From positions 372,001 through 436,000 of the forward strand of contig WGMB01000009.1 of the NCBI GenBank assembly GCA_016125275.1: a stretch of 64,000 nt of DNA, given 5' to 3'. The position numbers and the translations under genes are program-made. Shown here in pieces: positions 52,465 through 61,055 of the stretch (its first letter is position 1; the number at the start of each line of letters is the position of its first letter). The stretch is from Acidobacteriota bacterium. Its GTDB lineage: Bacteria > Acidobacteriota > Terriglobia > Bryobacterales > UBA6623. The notes below the pieces were generated by a model. The model saw nothing but the letters and a program-made list of their open reading frames with translations, searched no databases and was not told the origin of the DNA.

Positions 52465-54237
52465 ATGGATTCCACCACTGTCACCGCCGCGCCTGGCGGA
52501 GCCTTCCTGCTGGGTCCCGGCGAGGCGGCCTTCTCGCTGGAGGATCTCTCCGACGAGCAGCGCCAGAGCTACCAGACGGCGATGCGCTTTCTGGACGAGG
52601 AAGTGCTGCCGGCGGTAGACGAGTACGAAACCAAGCCGCCGGGTTTGGGGCGCAAGCTGCTGCGGCAGTGCGGCGAGCTGGGCCTGCTGTCGATGCTGAC
52701 GCCGGAGAAGTACGGCGGCCTGGAGATGGACCTCACCAGCCAACTGCTGGTGGCCGAGGCCATGGGCCGCTACTCGTCATTCTCGGTGACCTACGGCGCG
52801 CACTCCGGCATCGGCACCTTGCCGCTGGCGCTGTTTGGGACCGAGCAGCAGAAGGAGCGCTACCTGCCGCGACTGGCGAGCGGCGAGTGGATGGCCGCCT
52901 ACTGCCTCAGCGAGCCGCAGGCCGGCAGCGACGCGCTGGCGTGCCGCACCCGCGCCGAGCTCTCCGCCGACGGCTCGCACTACACGCTCAACGGCCAGAA
53001 GATGTGGATCTCCAACGGCGGCTGGGCGGACTTCTTCACGGTCTTCGCCAAGGTGGACGGGGAGAAGTTCACGGCCTTTCTGGTGGAGAAGAGCTACGAA
53101 GGGGTCCGGCCCGGCGCCGAGGAGCGCAAGATGGGCATCCACGGCTCCTCGACCACGGCGATCTACCTCGACAACGTCCGCGTGCCGGTGGAGAACGTGC
53201 TGGGCGAGATCGGTCGCGGCCACATCATCGCCTTCAACATCCTGAACCTGGGTCGGCTGAAGCTGGGGGCCTCGTGCGCCGGCGGCGCCAAACAGACGAT
53301 CAGCGAAGCCGTGGCTTACGCCAAGCAGCGTGTGGCCTTCGGGCAGCCGATCGCCAACTTCGGCGCGATCCGCCACAAGCTGGCCGAGATGGCGGTGAAG
53401 ACCTTCGTGACCGAATCGATCGTCTACCGCACCGGCGGGCTGATCGACGCGCTGTGGAGCCAGGTGAGCTGGGCGGACGCCGACGCGGCCCCGCGCATGC
53501 TCGCGGCCCTGGAAGAGTACGCGGTAGAGTGCGCCGTGGCCAAGGTGGTCGGCAGCGAGGCGATGGACTTCGTGGCCGACGAGGCCGTGCAGATCCACGG
53601 CGGCTACGGCTACCACCAGGACTATGCGGTGGAGCGCCTCTACCGCGATTCGCGCATCAACCGGATCTTCGAGGGCACCAACGAGATCAACCGTCTGCTG
53701 ACGGTCTCGATGCTGCTCAAGCGGGCCGGCCAGGGGCGGCTGCCGCTGATGGGCGCGGTGACGGAGCTGATGGGGCGCATCATGCAGGGCGACTTCTCGT
53801 CGCCGCGCACCGAAGGGCCGCTGCGGCGCGAGCGCGACATCGTGGAACGCGTCCGCAAGGTGACGGTGCTGAGCATGGGCCTGGCCTACCAGCGCTTCGG
53901 CCGCTCGCTCGAACAGGAGCAGGAGATCAACCTGCTGCTGGCGGAGATGATCTTGACGCTGTACGGAATGGATTCGGCCGTGCTGCGGGCGGGCAAGCTG
54001 ATGGCCGCCGGCCGCGAGGAGCCGGCCGCTTCGCTGGCGCGGGTGATCGCCGAGGACGGCTTGGCGGCCACGGCCCGCGCCGCCGAGGTGGTGCTGGCGG
54101 CCAGCGTGGAGGGCGGCAAGCTCGAGGAGTACAGCGGCGTGCTGCGGCGGCTGGCGCGGCTGCAACCCGCCGACACGATCGGCCCCCGGCGGACGATCGC
54201 CGCGCGGCTGCTGGAAGCGGGAAGATACGTGGTTTGA
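52465..54237 (+). CDS. Acyl-CoA dehydrogenase (long, VLCAD-like)
   Basis: 590 residues, longer than short-chain enzymes, with a C-terminal helical extension. Motifs include AYCLSEPQAGSDALA, KMWISNGGWADFFTVFAKV, KMGIHGSSTTAIYLDNVRVP and QIHGGYGYHQDY. The catalytic Glu is in the FEGTNEINRLL stretch. It oxidises acyl-CoA to enoyl-CoA with FAD. The start follows the thiolase stop by 10 bp; the stop overlaps the kinase-like gene (TTGA). Confidence 0.93.
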   Translation: MDSTTVTAAPGGAFLLGPGEAAFSLEDLSDEQRQSYQTAMRFLDEEVLPAVDEYETKPPGLGRKLLRQCGELGLLSMLTPEKYGGLEMDLTSQLLVAEAMGRYSSFSVTYGAHSGIGTLPLALFGTEQQKERYLPRLASGEWMAAYCLSEPQAGSDALACRTRAELSADGSHYTLNGQKMWISNGGWADFFTVFAKVDGEKFTAFLVEKSYEGVRPGAEERKMGIHGSSTTAIYLDNVRVPVENVLGEIGRGHIIAFNILNLGRLKLGASCAGGAKQTISEAVAYAKQRVAFGQPIANFGAIRHKLAEMAVKTFVTESIVYRTGGLIDALWSQVSWADADAAPRMLAALEEYAVECAVAKVVGSEAMDFVADEAVQIHGGYGYHQDYAVERLYRDSRINRIFEGTNEINRLLTVSMLLKRAGQGRLPLMGAVTELMGRIMQGDFSSPRTEGPLRRERDIVERVRKVTVLSMGLAYQRFGRSLEQEQEINLLLAEMILTLYGMDSAVLRAGKLMAAGREEPAASLARVIAEDGLAATARAAEVVLAASVEGGKLEEYSGVLRRLARLQPADTIGPRRTIAARLLEAGRYVV

Positions 54238-54701
54238 ACCACCCGCAACAGCGCATCATTCTGGCCGTCGGCCTGCCCGGCGCCGGCAAGTCCACCTGGT
54301 TCCAGCGGCACGGCATCACGCCGCTGTCGAGCGACCAGATGCGGCTGCTGCTGGCCGACGACGAGAACGACCAGTCGATCCACATCGAGGTCTTCGAGTC
54401 GCTGCGCTACCTGCTGACGCAGCGGCTGCGCATCGGCCGCCCAGCCAGCTACGTGGACGCCACGCACCTGCTGCGGATCCATCGCCAGGCCTACCACGAG
54501 CTGGCGCGCGAGCAGGGCTGCCTGGTCGAAGCGCTGTGGTTCGACGCGCCGCTGGAGCTGTGCCTGGAGCGCAACCGGGCCCGGCCGCGCAGGGTTCCCG
54601 AAGAGGTGATGCTCGAGATGGCGCGCACCTTCGAGCCGCCAACCGAGGAGGAAGGCTTTGCGGCGGTGACGCGGCTGCGCGAGCCGGCGCGAGGGGCTTG
54701 A
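54234..54701 (+). CDS. Small P-loop kinase-like ATPase
   Basis: 155 residues from a TTG that overlaps the acyl-CoA dehydrogenase stop (TTGA). Walker A is GLPGAGKST near residue 17. LSSDQMRLLLADDENDQSIHIEVF, PASYVDATHL and a lid-like region with RNRARPRRVPEEV match the AAA_33 / polynucleotide-kinase-like family. It phosphorylates an unknown small substrate, nucleotide or RNA end. Its promoter would be that of the fatty-acid operon. Confidence 0.8.
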   Translation: MNHPQQRIILAVGLPGAGKSTWFQRHGITPLSSDQMRLLLADDENDQSIHIEVFESLRYLLTQRLRIGRPASYVDATHLLRIHRQAYHELAREQGCLVEALWFDAPLELCLERNRARPRRVPEEVMLEMARTFEPPTEEEGFAAVTRLREPARGA

Positions 54702-54757
54702 CAGGGCCGCGTATCCTGGAAGCGCCCGATTCGCGGGGTAATGTCCGCGGATTCCCG

Positions 54758-54786
54758 TTGACCGCCCTCGGCCGTTCCCGTATTCT
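54758..54786 (+). promoter_or_regulatory. Sigma70 promoter of the CHAT-lipase gene
   Basis: TTGACC (54758-54763), a 17-bp spacer and TATTCT (54781-54786). The leader would be about 115 bases. It gives the fusion gene its own transcript, independent of the fatty-acid operon. Confidence 0.55.
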
Positions 54787-54909
54787 GTTCGCGCGCTGAG
54801 CGACCCCGCCCGAACCGCGGGCGCCGTTCCGGCCCCGCAAAAAGGCCCCGAGAGCCCGCCAAACCCCGGTCGCCCGTTTTCGCCCTGTCGCCCGTTGGAA
54901 CCCATCGCC

Positions 54910-57900
54910 ATGTCGTCCTCCCCCGAAATCATCCGCCGCTTCGAAGCCGCCGAGCCCACCGAGCTGGCCGCCCTGGTCGATTCGCTGACCGCCGAGCAGG
55001 AGCGCCAACTGCGCGACTACTTGGGCGACGGCCGCTTCGAGCGCATGCGCCGGATGGCGCGACCGGTGACCCGCGGACCCGCCGCGGCGCAGGAGCTCAA
55101 GGGCAACGTGGTGGTGCTGCCCGGCATCATGGGCTCGGAGCTGAGCTGGTTCAAGACGCCGGTGGCCTCGGACAAGATTTGGCTGAGCATTCTGCGGTTG
55201 ATGGGCGGAGGCTTTCGCCACCTGGACGTGCGGCCCGACGGCTCGTCGGCCGAGCAGGTGGAAGCCTCGGGGGTGCTGAAGCGCTTCTACGGCGAGCTGA
55301 TCCTGCAACTGGCGCAGAACTGGAACGTGCGCTCGTTCTGGTTCGACTGGCGGCTGGACATCCGCGATTGCGCCGACGAGCTCGACCGCCGGATCGAGAA
55401 GTGGTTCGGCGCCGACGCGCCGGTGCATCTGGTGGCGCACTCGATGGGCGGGCTGGTCTCGCGGGCCTTCATCCACCGCCACCCGGAGCGCTGGCGCAAG
55501 GCGCAGCAGGGCTCGCGCGGCGGCCGGCTGGTGATGCTGGGCACGCCGAACTACGGCTCTTTCGAGATCGTGCAGTTGCTCGAAGGCATCAACGGCAACA
55601 TCCGCAAGCTGGCTCTGGCGGACCTGTTCAGCTCGACCGACGACCTTCTGGGGATCATCAAGAACTTCGTGGGGACCTACCAGATGCTGCCCGCTCCGGG
55701 AGCGGTGGGCGGCGCCGACAGGCTGTATGAGACGGCGACCTACGGCGCGCTGCAGCCGCCGAAAGCGCGCTTTGACGCGGCCAAGACCTTCCACCAGGAG
55801 CTCAAGGACGTCGTCGACCCGCAGCGCATGATCTACGTGGCGGGCTACGGCTTCGACACCGCCGTGGGCGTCAAGGACTTCGCCCAACTGGACTCGAAGA
55901 AGAAGGGCTACATCTACAACAAGCTGGGCGACGGCACCGTGCCGCACGCCTTCGGCCTGCTGCCGGGGACGCCGACCTACTACGTGGAAGCCGAGCACGG
56001 CGGGCTGCCGGAGGACAAGACCGTGCTGGGGGCGATCGACGAGCTGCTCGAGATCGGCAAGACCGACAAGCTGTCCTCGCGGCTGCCGGCCACGCGCGGC
56101 GCGGAGCTCGAGGCGGAGATCGCCGAGGGCGACGTGGAGGCGCGGGAGCGGCGCGAGATGAGCCGGATCGAGGAGCTGCGGCGGCTCTCCGAGGCCCGCC
56201 GGCGTGGAGCCGAGGGCGAGCCGGAGCTGACCGAGGACGAGCAGCGCGAGGCCGAGGAGCTGGTGGTGCGGGGCCTGCTCGGCTCCGGCCCCGAAAGGGC
56301 GGCCCCGGCGGAGGCCGGCCCGCCGGCCGCAGCCGAGCTGATTCCGCTGACGCTGCGGCTGCTGCAAGGCGGCATCGAGCAGAGCTCCTGGCGGGCGGGC
56401 TCAAAGACGGTGACCGTCGACGCCCTTGCGGTGGGCCACTACGAGGGCGTGCTGCCGGTGCGGGCGGAAAAGGCCCTGGACGAAGCGATTTCCAAGGGAC
56501 TGCCCGGCGACGCCCAGACCTCCGGCTTGATCCACGACCTGGTCGCGCGCGGCGCGCCGCTGGGCGCCTTGGGACAGATCTACGTGATCGACGATCCCCG
56601 CCGAGGGGCCGACGGACGGGTGGTGGCGATCACCGGCATGGGCCGTGAGGGCCGCTGCGGGCCGGCCGAGCTCGAGCTGGCCGTGCGCGAGCTGGCCTGG
56701 ACGCTGGGGCGGCTGGGCAAGAAGCACTTGGCGTCGGTGCTGATCGGCTCCGGCGAGGGCAACATGACGATGGAGCAGGCGCTGGAGAGCTGGATGCAAG
56801 GGCTCTCCACCGCGCTGCGCAACGCGCCGCAAGGCCAGCGGCTCGAGTCGGTCTCGTTCGTGGAGCTGCGGGCCGCCCGTACCTACCAGTTGGACGTGGC
56901 GCTGACGCGCATCGGCCGGCGCTCGCCGGACCCCGACGCGGGCGTGAAGATCGATTACGAGGCGTGGAGCGACGCCCGTCTGGCGAACCTGCGCAAGACC
57001 GCCGTGGAAGAGGAGACCGCGCGGCTGGAGGAGGATCTGGAGCGCCGCCGGGCGCTGCTGGAGGAAGGCCCCTCCGCCGAGGAGGCCAACCCCGAGCCGA
57101 TCCGCATGTCGGTGGAGATCGTCGACAGCGTCTACCGCTACAGTCTGCTGACCGAATGGGCCGCCTCGCCGGTGCGCGAGAACCCGATCGACCCGGAGAT
57201 CATCGCCGAGATCAGCCAGAAGCTGATCGCCGAGGCCGACCCGCAGCGCCAGAGCGACCTGATCGCAGCCCTGGAGCGGCTGCTGATTCCGGAAGAGATC
57301 CTGCGGGAGATCACCCGCAGCGGCCCGATCGTGCTGACCTGCGACACGACGACGGCGTCGATTCCGTGGGAGATGCTGGGCCGCGTGGTGGACCAGCGGC
57401 GGCCGATCGCCGCCGAGGAGGCCAGCGGCAACGTGGACCGCGGCAACCGCCCGTTCGGCGTCTTCCGGGGGCTGACGCGGCGCTTCAACACGCGCTTCGC
57501 GGCGCTGCAGCAGGACGGCGCGGGGGAGATCCGGCGCATCCGCACGCTCATCATCGGCGACCCGGCGGACAACCTGCCGGGCGCGGCGACCGAGGCGGCC
57601 GAGGTCGCCAAGTACTTCACCGAGCTGGCCGCCAATAACCCGTGGAAGGACCGCGGCGTGGAGATCAGCGTGCCCGAGGCGCTGATCGGTTCGCGCGACG
57701 CGACCCGCGCGAACGTGCTGGAGAAGCTGCTGCTGAACCGCTACGACATTCTGCACTACGCCGGCCACGCGGTCTTCGACCCGAAGGAGTGGTGGAAGTC
57801 CGGCTGGATCTTCGCCGGCGGCAAACGGCTGTCGACGGGCGAGCTGCGGCGGCTGGACAAGCTGCCGCCGCTGGTGTTCTCGAACGCCTGCGAGTCCGGC

Positions 57901-58227
57901 GCGACGCCGCAGCGCATGGACGCGGTTTCGCGGCAGTTGGCGCCGAGCTTCGCCGAGTCGTTCTTCGAGAAGGGCGTGGTGGACTTCGTGGCGAGCGGCT
58001 GGCCGGTGTACGACGACGCGGCGCTGGATTTTGCGCGGGCGTTCTACCAGGCGATTCTGCCGGCGACGGCGGGCCAGGAGCCGGAGACGACCCACGAAGC
58101 CGTCCGCCGGGCGCGGACCGTGCTGTACGGCAAAGCCAAGGATTTGCCGCGGAGCTACGGCAAGACTTGGGGGGCCTATCAGCACTACGGGGCGCACAAC
58201 TTCCGGCTGATCATGCCGGCGAAGTAG
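54910..58227 (+). CDS. LCAT-like lipase / M17_N-like / CHAT protease fusion
   Basis: 1105 residues from the ATG at 54910 (an in-frame TTG lies five codons upstream). No signal peptide. Residues ~60-375 form an alpha/beta hydrolase of the LCAT/PGAP-like type: VVVLPGIMGSEL, nucleophile Ser178 in AHSMGGL, Asp341 in GDGTVP and His363 in AEHGG make a plausible triad. A charged, probably coiled-coil stretch spans ~385-450. Residues ~498-670 resemble the macro-like N-terminal domain of M17 leucine aminopeptidases (VDALAVGHYEGVLP, GQIYVIDD, VAITGMGREG). The last ~375 residues are a CHAT caspase-like protease with His953 (HYAGHAVFD) and Cys994 (NACESGA), 41 residues apart. An effector in which proteolysis and lipid cleavage are linked is likely, but this is inference. 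It lies next to two toxin-antitoxin pairs. Confidence 0.9.
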   Translation: MSSSPEIIRRFEAAEPTELAALVDSLTAEQERQLRDYLGDGRFERMRRMARPVTRGPAAAQELKGNVVVLPGIMGSELSWFKTPVASDKIWLSILRLMGGGFRHLDVRPDGSSAEQVEASGVLKRFYGELILQLAQNWNVRSFWFDWRLDIRDCADELDRRIEKWFGADAPVHLVAHSMGGLVSRAFIHRHPERWRKAQQGSRGGRLVMLGTPNYGSFEIVQLLEGINGNIRKLALADLFSSTDDLLGIIKNFVGTYQMLPAPGAVGGADRLYETATYGALQPPKARFDAAKTFHQELKDVVDPQRMIYVAGYGFDTAVGVKDFAQLDSKKKGYIYNKLGDGTVPHAFGLLPGTPTYYVEAEHGGLPEDKTVLGAIDELLEIGKTDKLSSRLPATRGAELEAEIAEGDVEARERREMSRIEELRRLSEARRRGAEGEPELTEDEQREAEELVVRGLLGSGPERAAPAEAGPPAAAELIPLTLRLLQGGIEQSSWRAGSKTVTVDALAVGHYEGVLPVRAEKALDEAISKGLPGDAQTSGLIHDLVARGAPLGALGQIYVIDDPRRGADGRVVAITGMGREGRCGPAELELAVRELAWTLGRLGKKHLASVLIGSGEGNMTMEQALESWMQGLSTALRNAPQGQRLESVSFVELRAARTYQLDVALTRIGRRSPDPDAGVKIDYEAWSDARLANLRKTAVEEETARLEEDLERRRALLEEGPSAEEANPEPIRMSVEIVDSVYRYSLLTEWAASPVRENPIDPEIIAEISQKLIAEADPQRQSDLIAALERLLIPEEILREITRSGPIVLTCDTTTASIPWEMLGRVVDQRRPIAAEEASGNVDRGNRPFGVFRGLTRRFNTRFAALQQDGAGEIRRIRTLIIGDPADNLPGAATEAAEVAKYFTELAANNPWKDRGVEISVPEALIGSRDATRANVLEKLLLNRYDILHYAGHAVFDPKEWWKSGWIFAGGKRLSTGELRRLDKLPPLVFSNACESGATPQRMDAVSRQLAPSFAESFFEKGVVDFVASGWPVYDDAALDFARAFYQAILPATAGQEPETTHEAVRRARTVLYGKAKDLPRSYGKTWGAYQHYGAHNFRLIMPAK

Positions 58228-58573
58228 GCGGGCGAGGATGATCGAGATATTCCTGCAGCGTTGCGATCAACGCCGGCAGGTCCTGCTCGACCGTCTTCCA
58301 GACCTGCTCGTGGTCGATGTCGAAATAGGCATGGACCAGGCGGTTGCGCATTCCGACCATCGCCGGCCAGGGTATCTCGGATAGCCGAAGGCGGACGTCT
58401 TCGGTGATGCGGGAGGCCGCCTCCCCGATGATTTCCAGGAGCTTGACGATTCCGAAGGCCCAAACCGGGTCATAGGCCAGATCTTCGCGCACTCGTGTAG
58501 CCGCCGATTCAACGGCCGTTCTGGCGGCGTCGAGCATGTGCCGCAGCCGCACCTCATCGTCAACGATGGGCAT
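58211..58573 (-). CDS. hepT: HepT-like toxin (HEPN/DUF86 RNase)
   Basis: 120 residues from the ATG at 58573; upstream in-frame sequence overlaps the antitoxin. All-helical HEPN domain with the RX4HXY motif in RNRLVHAYFD, which is the RNase centre of HepT toxins. The start lies 14 bases inside the end of the MNT antitoxin gene, the standard coupling. Its 3' end overlaps the CHAT-lipase gene by 17 bp in convergent orientation. Confidence 0.9.
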   Translation of the reverse strand: MPIVDDEVRLRHMLDAARTAVESAATRVREDLAYDPVWAFGIVKLLEIIGEAASRITEDVRLRLSEIPWPAMVGMRNRLVHAYFDIDHEQVWKTVEQDLPALIATLQEYLDHPRPPTSPA

Positions 58574-58862
58574 AGCGCAGCTCGGCGTGGCGCAACACAT
58601 CGTCTCGGAAATAGCGGCTGAGCTCGGCCGGCGTTCGGAGGTCCACCTTTCGCCCGAGAATCTCCGTCAGCTCCGCTTCCAACTTCGCCATCCCGACCAG
58701 ACTCGGCGTCTGACCGGGGTCGAACTCGACCAGTAAATCGAGGTCGCTGGCCGGGCCGAAACGCTCGGTGAGCGCCGATCCAAACACAGAGAGCTTCCGC
58801 ACGCGGTTCCGCCGGCAGAGCTGCGCGATCCGGTCTTGCGGCCACTGGGTCCGATCGAGCAT
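58560..58862 (-). CDS. mntA: MNT-type nucleotidyltransferase antitoxin (MntA-like)
   Basis: 100 residues. The minimal nucleotidyltransferase motif is GSALTERFGPASDLDLLVEF, with the G-S and D-x-D metal-binding residues. Known partners of HepT neutralise it by binding or by adding AMP to the HEPN tyrosine. It comes first in the operon, with the toxin overlapping. Confidence 0.92.
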   Translation of the reverse strand: MLDRTQWPQDRIAQLCRRNRVRKLSVFGSALTERFGPASDLDLLVEFDPGQTPSLVGMAKLEAELTEILGRKVDLRTPAELSRYFRDDVLRHAELRYAHR

Positions 58863-58912
58863 TCCGCTTGGATCTTAGCGCATCCGGCTGACAACTCCGC
58901 AGAGGGCGAAGC

Positions 58913-58945
58913 GACCGGTTGACTGGTCCCTTCTTCCCATATACT
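58913..58945 (+). promoter_or_regulatory. Promoter/operator of the Phd-PIN module
   Basis: TTGACT (58919-58924) and TATACT (58940-58945), spaced by 15 bp, lie just before the antitoxin ATG. An imperfect palindrome GACCGGTT/GACTGGTC (58913-58928, six of eight positions per arm) covers the -35 box, as expected for an autoregulated antitoxin operon. Confidence 0.45.
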
Positions 58946-58955
58946 GAGGCCAGCC

Positions 58956-59243
58956 ATGGCGACCGGAGCCCAACCTGAAACCGTCGGCGCGAGCGACTTC
59001 AAGGCTCGCTGCTTGAAGATTCTTGACGAGGTCGCCGAAACGGGCCGACCGGTCACCGTTACCAAGCACGGCAAGCCGATCGCGAGGCTGGTTCCCATTG
59101 CGGCGGAGCGCAAGCCCTTCAAGGGCCGCTGGGCCGGCAAAGCCCGTACGCTGGGAGACATCGTGAGCTCGGATGCCGGCGGCTGGGATCCGGACGAGAC
59201 GGTCCGAGAATGGGACGAGATCATGGCCCAAGGGGATGTCTAG
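58956..59243 (+). CDS. Phd/YefM-family antitoxin
   Basis: 95 residues. The N-terminal domain (VGASDFKARCLKILDEVAETGRPVTVTKHGKPIARLVPI) is typical of the DNA-binding Phd/YefM fold. The C-terminal part is variable and should bind the toxin. It is directly followed by the PIN gene with no spacer. Confidence 0.92.
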   Translation: MATGAQPETVGASDFKARCLKILDEVAETGRPVTVTKHGKPIARLVPIAAERKPFKGRWAGKARTLGDIVSSDAGGWDPDETVREWDEIMAQGDV

Positions 59244-59639
59244 TTGTTCCTGCTCGACACCCACGTCTTCTGGTGGTTGCTAGCCGAGCCGGAACGCCTC
59301 TCCGCGTCCCACGCCGTCATCCTGGATCAAGCAGAGGCGGAGGGGAGCCCGCTCCAGATCAGTTGCTACAGCCTGTGGGAGCTTGGCCAGATGGCCGCGC
59401 GGGGTCGGATACTGCCCCCTGAGCCGCTCCATCTGTGGCTGCCGAGCATCGACCAAGACCCGGATATCGTCGTCCACCCGCTGACCGGCGCCGTGGCGGC
59501 GGATGCAGTGCAGCTGAGCGATAGGTTCCCCAAGGACCCCGGTGACCGCATTATTGCGGCGACAGCAAGGGTCCACGGTTTGACGTTGCTCACAGCGGAC
59601 TGGGCCATTCGCAAGTCCGACGAAGTCCCAGTCGCCTAG
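59244..59639 (+). CDS. PIN-domain toxin (VapC-like)
   Basis: 131 residues from a TTG placed immediately after the antitoxin stop; AGGGG precedes it. The acidic residues of the PIN site appear in LLDTHVF, LWELGQ, PGDRIIAAT and TADWAI. Family members cut tRNA or rRNA in a metal-dependent way. It converges with the enolase-family gene. Confidence 0.92.
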   Translation: MFLLDTHVFWWLLAEPERLSASHAVILDQAEAEGSPLQISCYSLWELGQMAARGRILPPEPLHLWLPSIDQDPDIVVHPLTGAVAADAVQLSDRFPKDPGDRIIAATARVHGLTLLTADWAIRKSDEVPVA

Positions 59640-59649
59640 GGCCCCCAAC

Positions 59650-60963
59650 TCACGGGCGCACTAGGCTCCCATCCATGCCGCGGACCGTCGTCCAGTCGGA
59701 GGTGTGGTGGTCGTCGACCAGCGGGTATTTGGCGGCGACGTCTTCCTTGATGTCGATGCCCAGACCCGGCAGGTCCGAGCCGTAGAGGTAGCCGCCGCGC
59801 AACTCCGCCGCGCCGGGCATCATCTCGCGGACTGCTTCCGGGAAATCGTTCTCTTCCTGGATGCCGAAGCTCGAGATCGACATGTCCACGTGGTAGGCCA
59901 GCAACTGGTTGATCGGGTCGTTCTCGCCGCCTTCCTGGAACGCCGTGCGGCAGCCGAACTGCTCACACAACGCCGCGATCTTCTTGGCCTGGGTGATGCC
60001 GCCGATCATGCCCACCCGGGTGCGGATGAAGTCGATCAGCCCCTCGGAGATCAGCGGGCGCCACTCCTGCGGCGAGGTGAACAGCTCGCCCATCGCCATC
60101 GGCGTGGTCGTCTGCTGCCGGATCTGCCGGAAATACTGGATCTGCTCCGGCGGCAGGATGTCTTCCACAAAGAACATCTTCACGTCTTCGAGCCGTTTGG
60201 CCAGCTCCATGGCCGAAGCCGGCGAGAGGTGCTCGTGGACGTCGTGCAGGAACTTCACGTCCCAGCCCATCTTGTCGCGCAGGTGCTGGAAGAGCTGCGG
60301 AATCGTGTCGACGTAGAGCTCTTCGTCGAAGGCCTGGCCCTGGAAGCCGCTTTCGGGGCGGCTGCCCTCCCCCGGCGCGATGAAGCCGCCGCCGCCGTAG
60401 CCGCCCATCTGCACCCGGACGTGCCGAAAGCCCTTCTCATGCCACTCCTGCGCGCTTTCGACGCAGGCGTCCATGGTCGGTCCGCCGGCGTGGGCGTAGC
60501 AGGGCACGGCGTCGCGGGCTTTGCCGCCCAGCAGCTCGTAGACCGGCATGCCGGCGCGCTTGCCCTTGATGTCCCACAGGGCGGAATCGAGGGCCGTGGC
60601 GCAGACGTTGGTGATCGGGCCGTTGCGCCAGTAGGAGCGCTGGTAGTTCCACTGCCACAGGTCCTCGATGCGGTCAGCCTGCTTGCCGATCCAGAACGGG
60701 GCGTAGTGCTTCTCCAGCGCTGCTTTGGCGGCCCAGCAGAGGTAGCGGTCGTTGGCCGAGCCGACGCCGTAGAGGCCGGGCTCGGAGGTTTCGACCTTGA
60801 GGAAGACCCAGGAGTAGCCGGGGCCCGGGCTCGTGCCGATGACCTTGACGTTGGTGATGGTGACCGGCGGCAGCCCGCGGGTGGCCTGGGCGTAGAGGTC
60901 GGCGGCGCGGAGCATCCAAGGAGCGGGGAGAAGGGCTTTGAGCAGGTCGCGGCGACTGGGCAT
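59650..60963 (-). CDS. Tat-exported enolase-superfamily protein (ManD/RspA-like)
   Basis: 437 residues from the ATG at 60963, which opens a Tat-type signal (SRRDLLKALL). The enolase-superfamily metal ligands are in HDVHEHLSP, FFVEDILPP and MAMGELFTS. The order of motifs closely follows mannonate/gluconate dehydratase-like ManD (GGITQAKKIAALCEQFG, FGIQEEND). Where ManD has GCHGATD with a catalytic His, this protein reads AFQEGGEND, so the reaction may differ. A periplasmic location is unusual for this family. The TonB-dependent receptor upstream is on the same strand and may share substrate supply. Confidence 0.85.
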   Translation of the reverse strand: MPSRRDLLKALLPAPWMLRAADLYAQATRGLPPVTITNVKVIGTSPGPGYSWVFLKVETSEPGLYGVGSANDRYLCWAAKAALEKHYAPFWIGKQADRIEDLWQWNYQRSYWRNGPITNVCATALDSALWDIKGKRAGMPVYELLGGKARDAVPCYAHAGGPTMDACVESAQEWHEKGFRHVRVQMGGYGGGGFIAPGEGSRPESGFQGQAFDEELYVDTIPQLFQHLRDKMGWDVKFLHDVHEHLSPASAMELAKRLEDVKMFFVEDILPPEQIQYFRQIRQQTTTPMAMGELFTSPQEWRPLISEGLIDFIRTRVGMIGGITQAKKIAALCEQFGCRTAFQEGGENDPINQLLAYHVDMSISSFGIQEENDFPEAVREMMPGAAELRGGYLYGSDLPGLGIDIKEDVAAKYPLVDDHHTSDWTTVRGMDGSLVRP

Positions 60964-61015
60964 GGCGCCCAGGATTGTAGCGCGAAGACCGTAAGCCGCT
61001 ACGCCCGACGGAGAA

Positions 61016-61049
61016 GCCCCCCGAACCGCTCCTGGGCGATTCGGGGGGC
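61016..61049 (-). terminator. Hairpin after the TonB-dependent receptor gene
   Basis: Perfect ten-base arms: GCCCCCCGAA (61016-61025) and TTCGGGGGGC (61040-61049), just after the receptor stop on the minus strand. Only a weak T-tract follows (TTCTCC), so termination may be partial. Confidence 0.7.
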
Positions 61050-61055
61050 GAGTCA

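Noticed and set aside
52668-54233. In-frame upstream extension of the P-loop kinase gene into the acyl-CoA dehydrogenase
   Set aside because: The upstream part is an Arg/Gly-rich shadow of the dehydrogenase; the kinase fold begins at the TTG at 54234.
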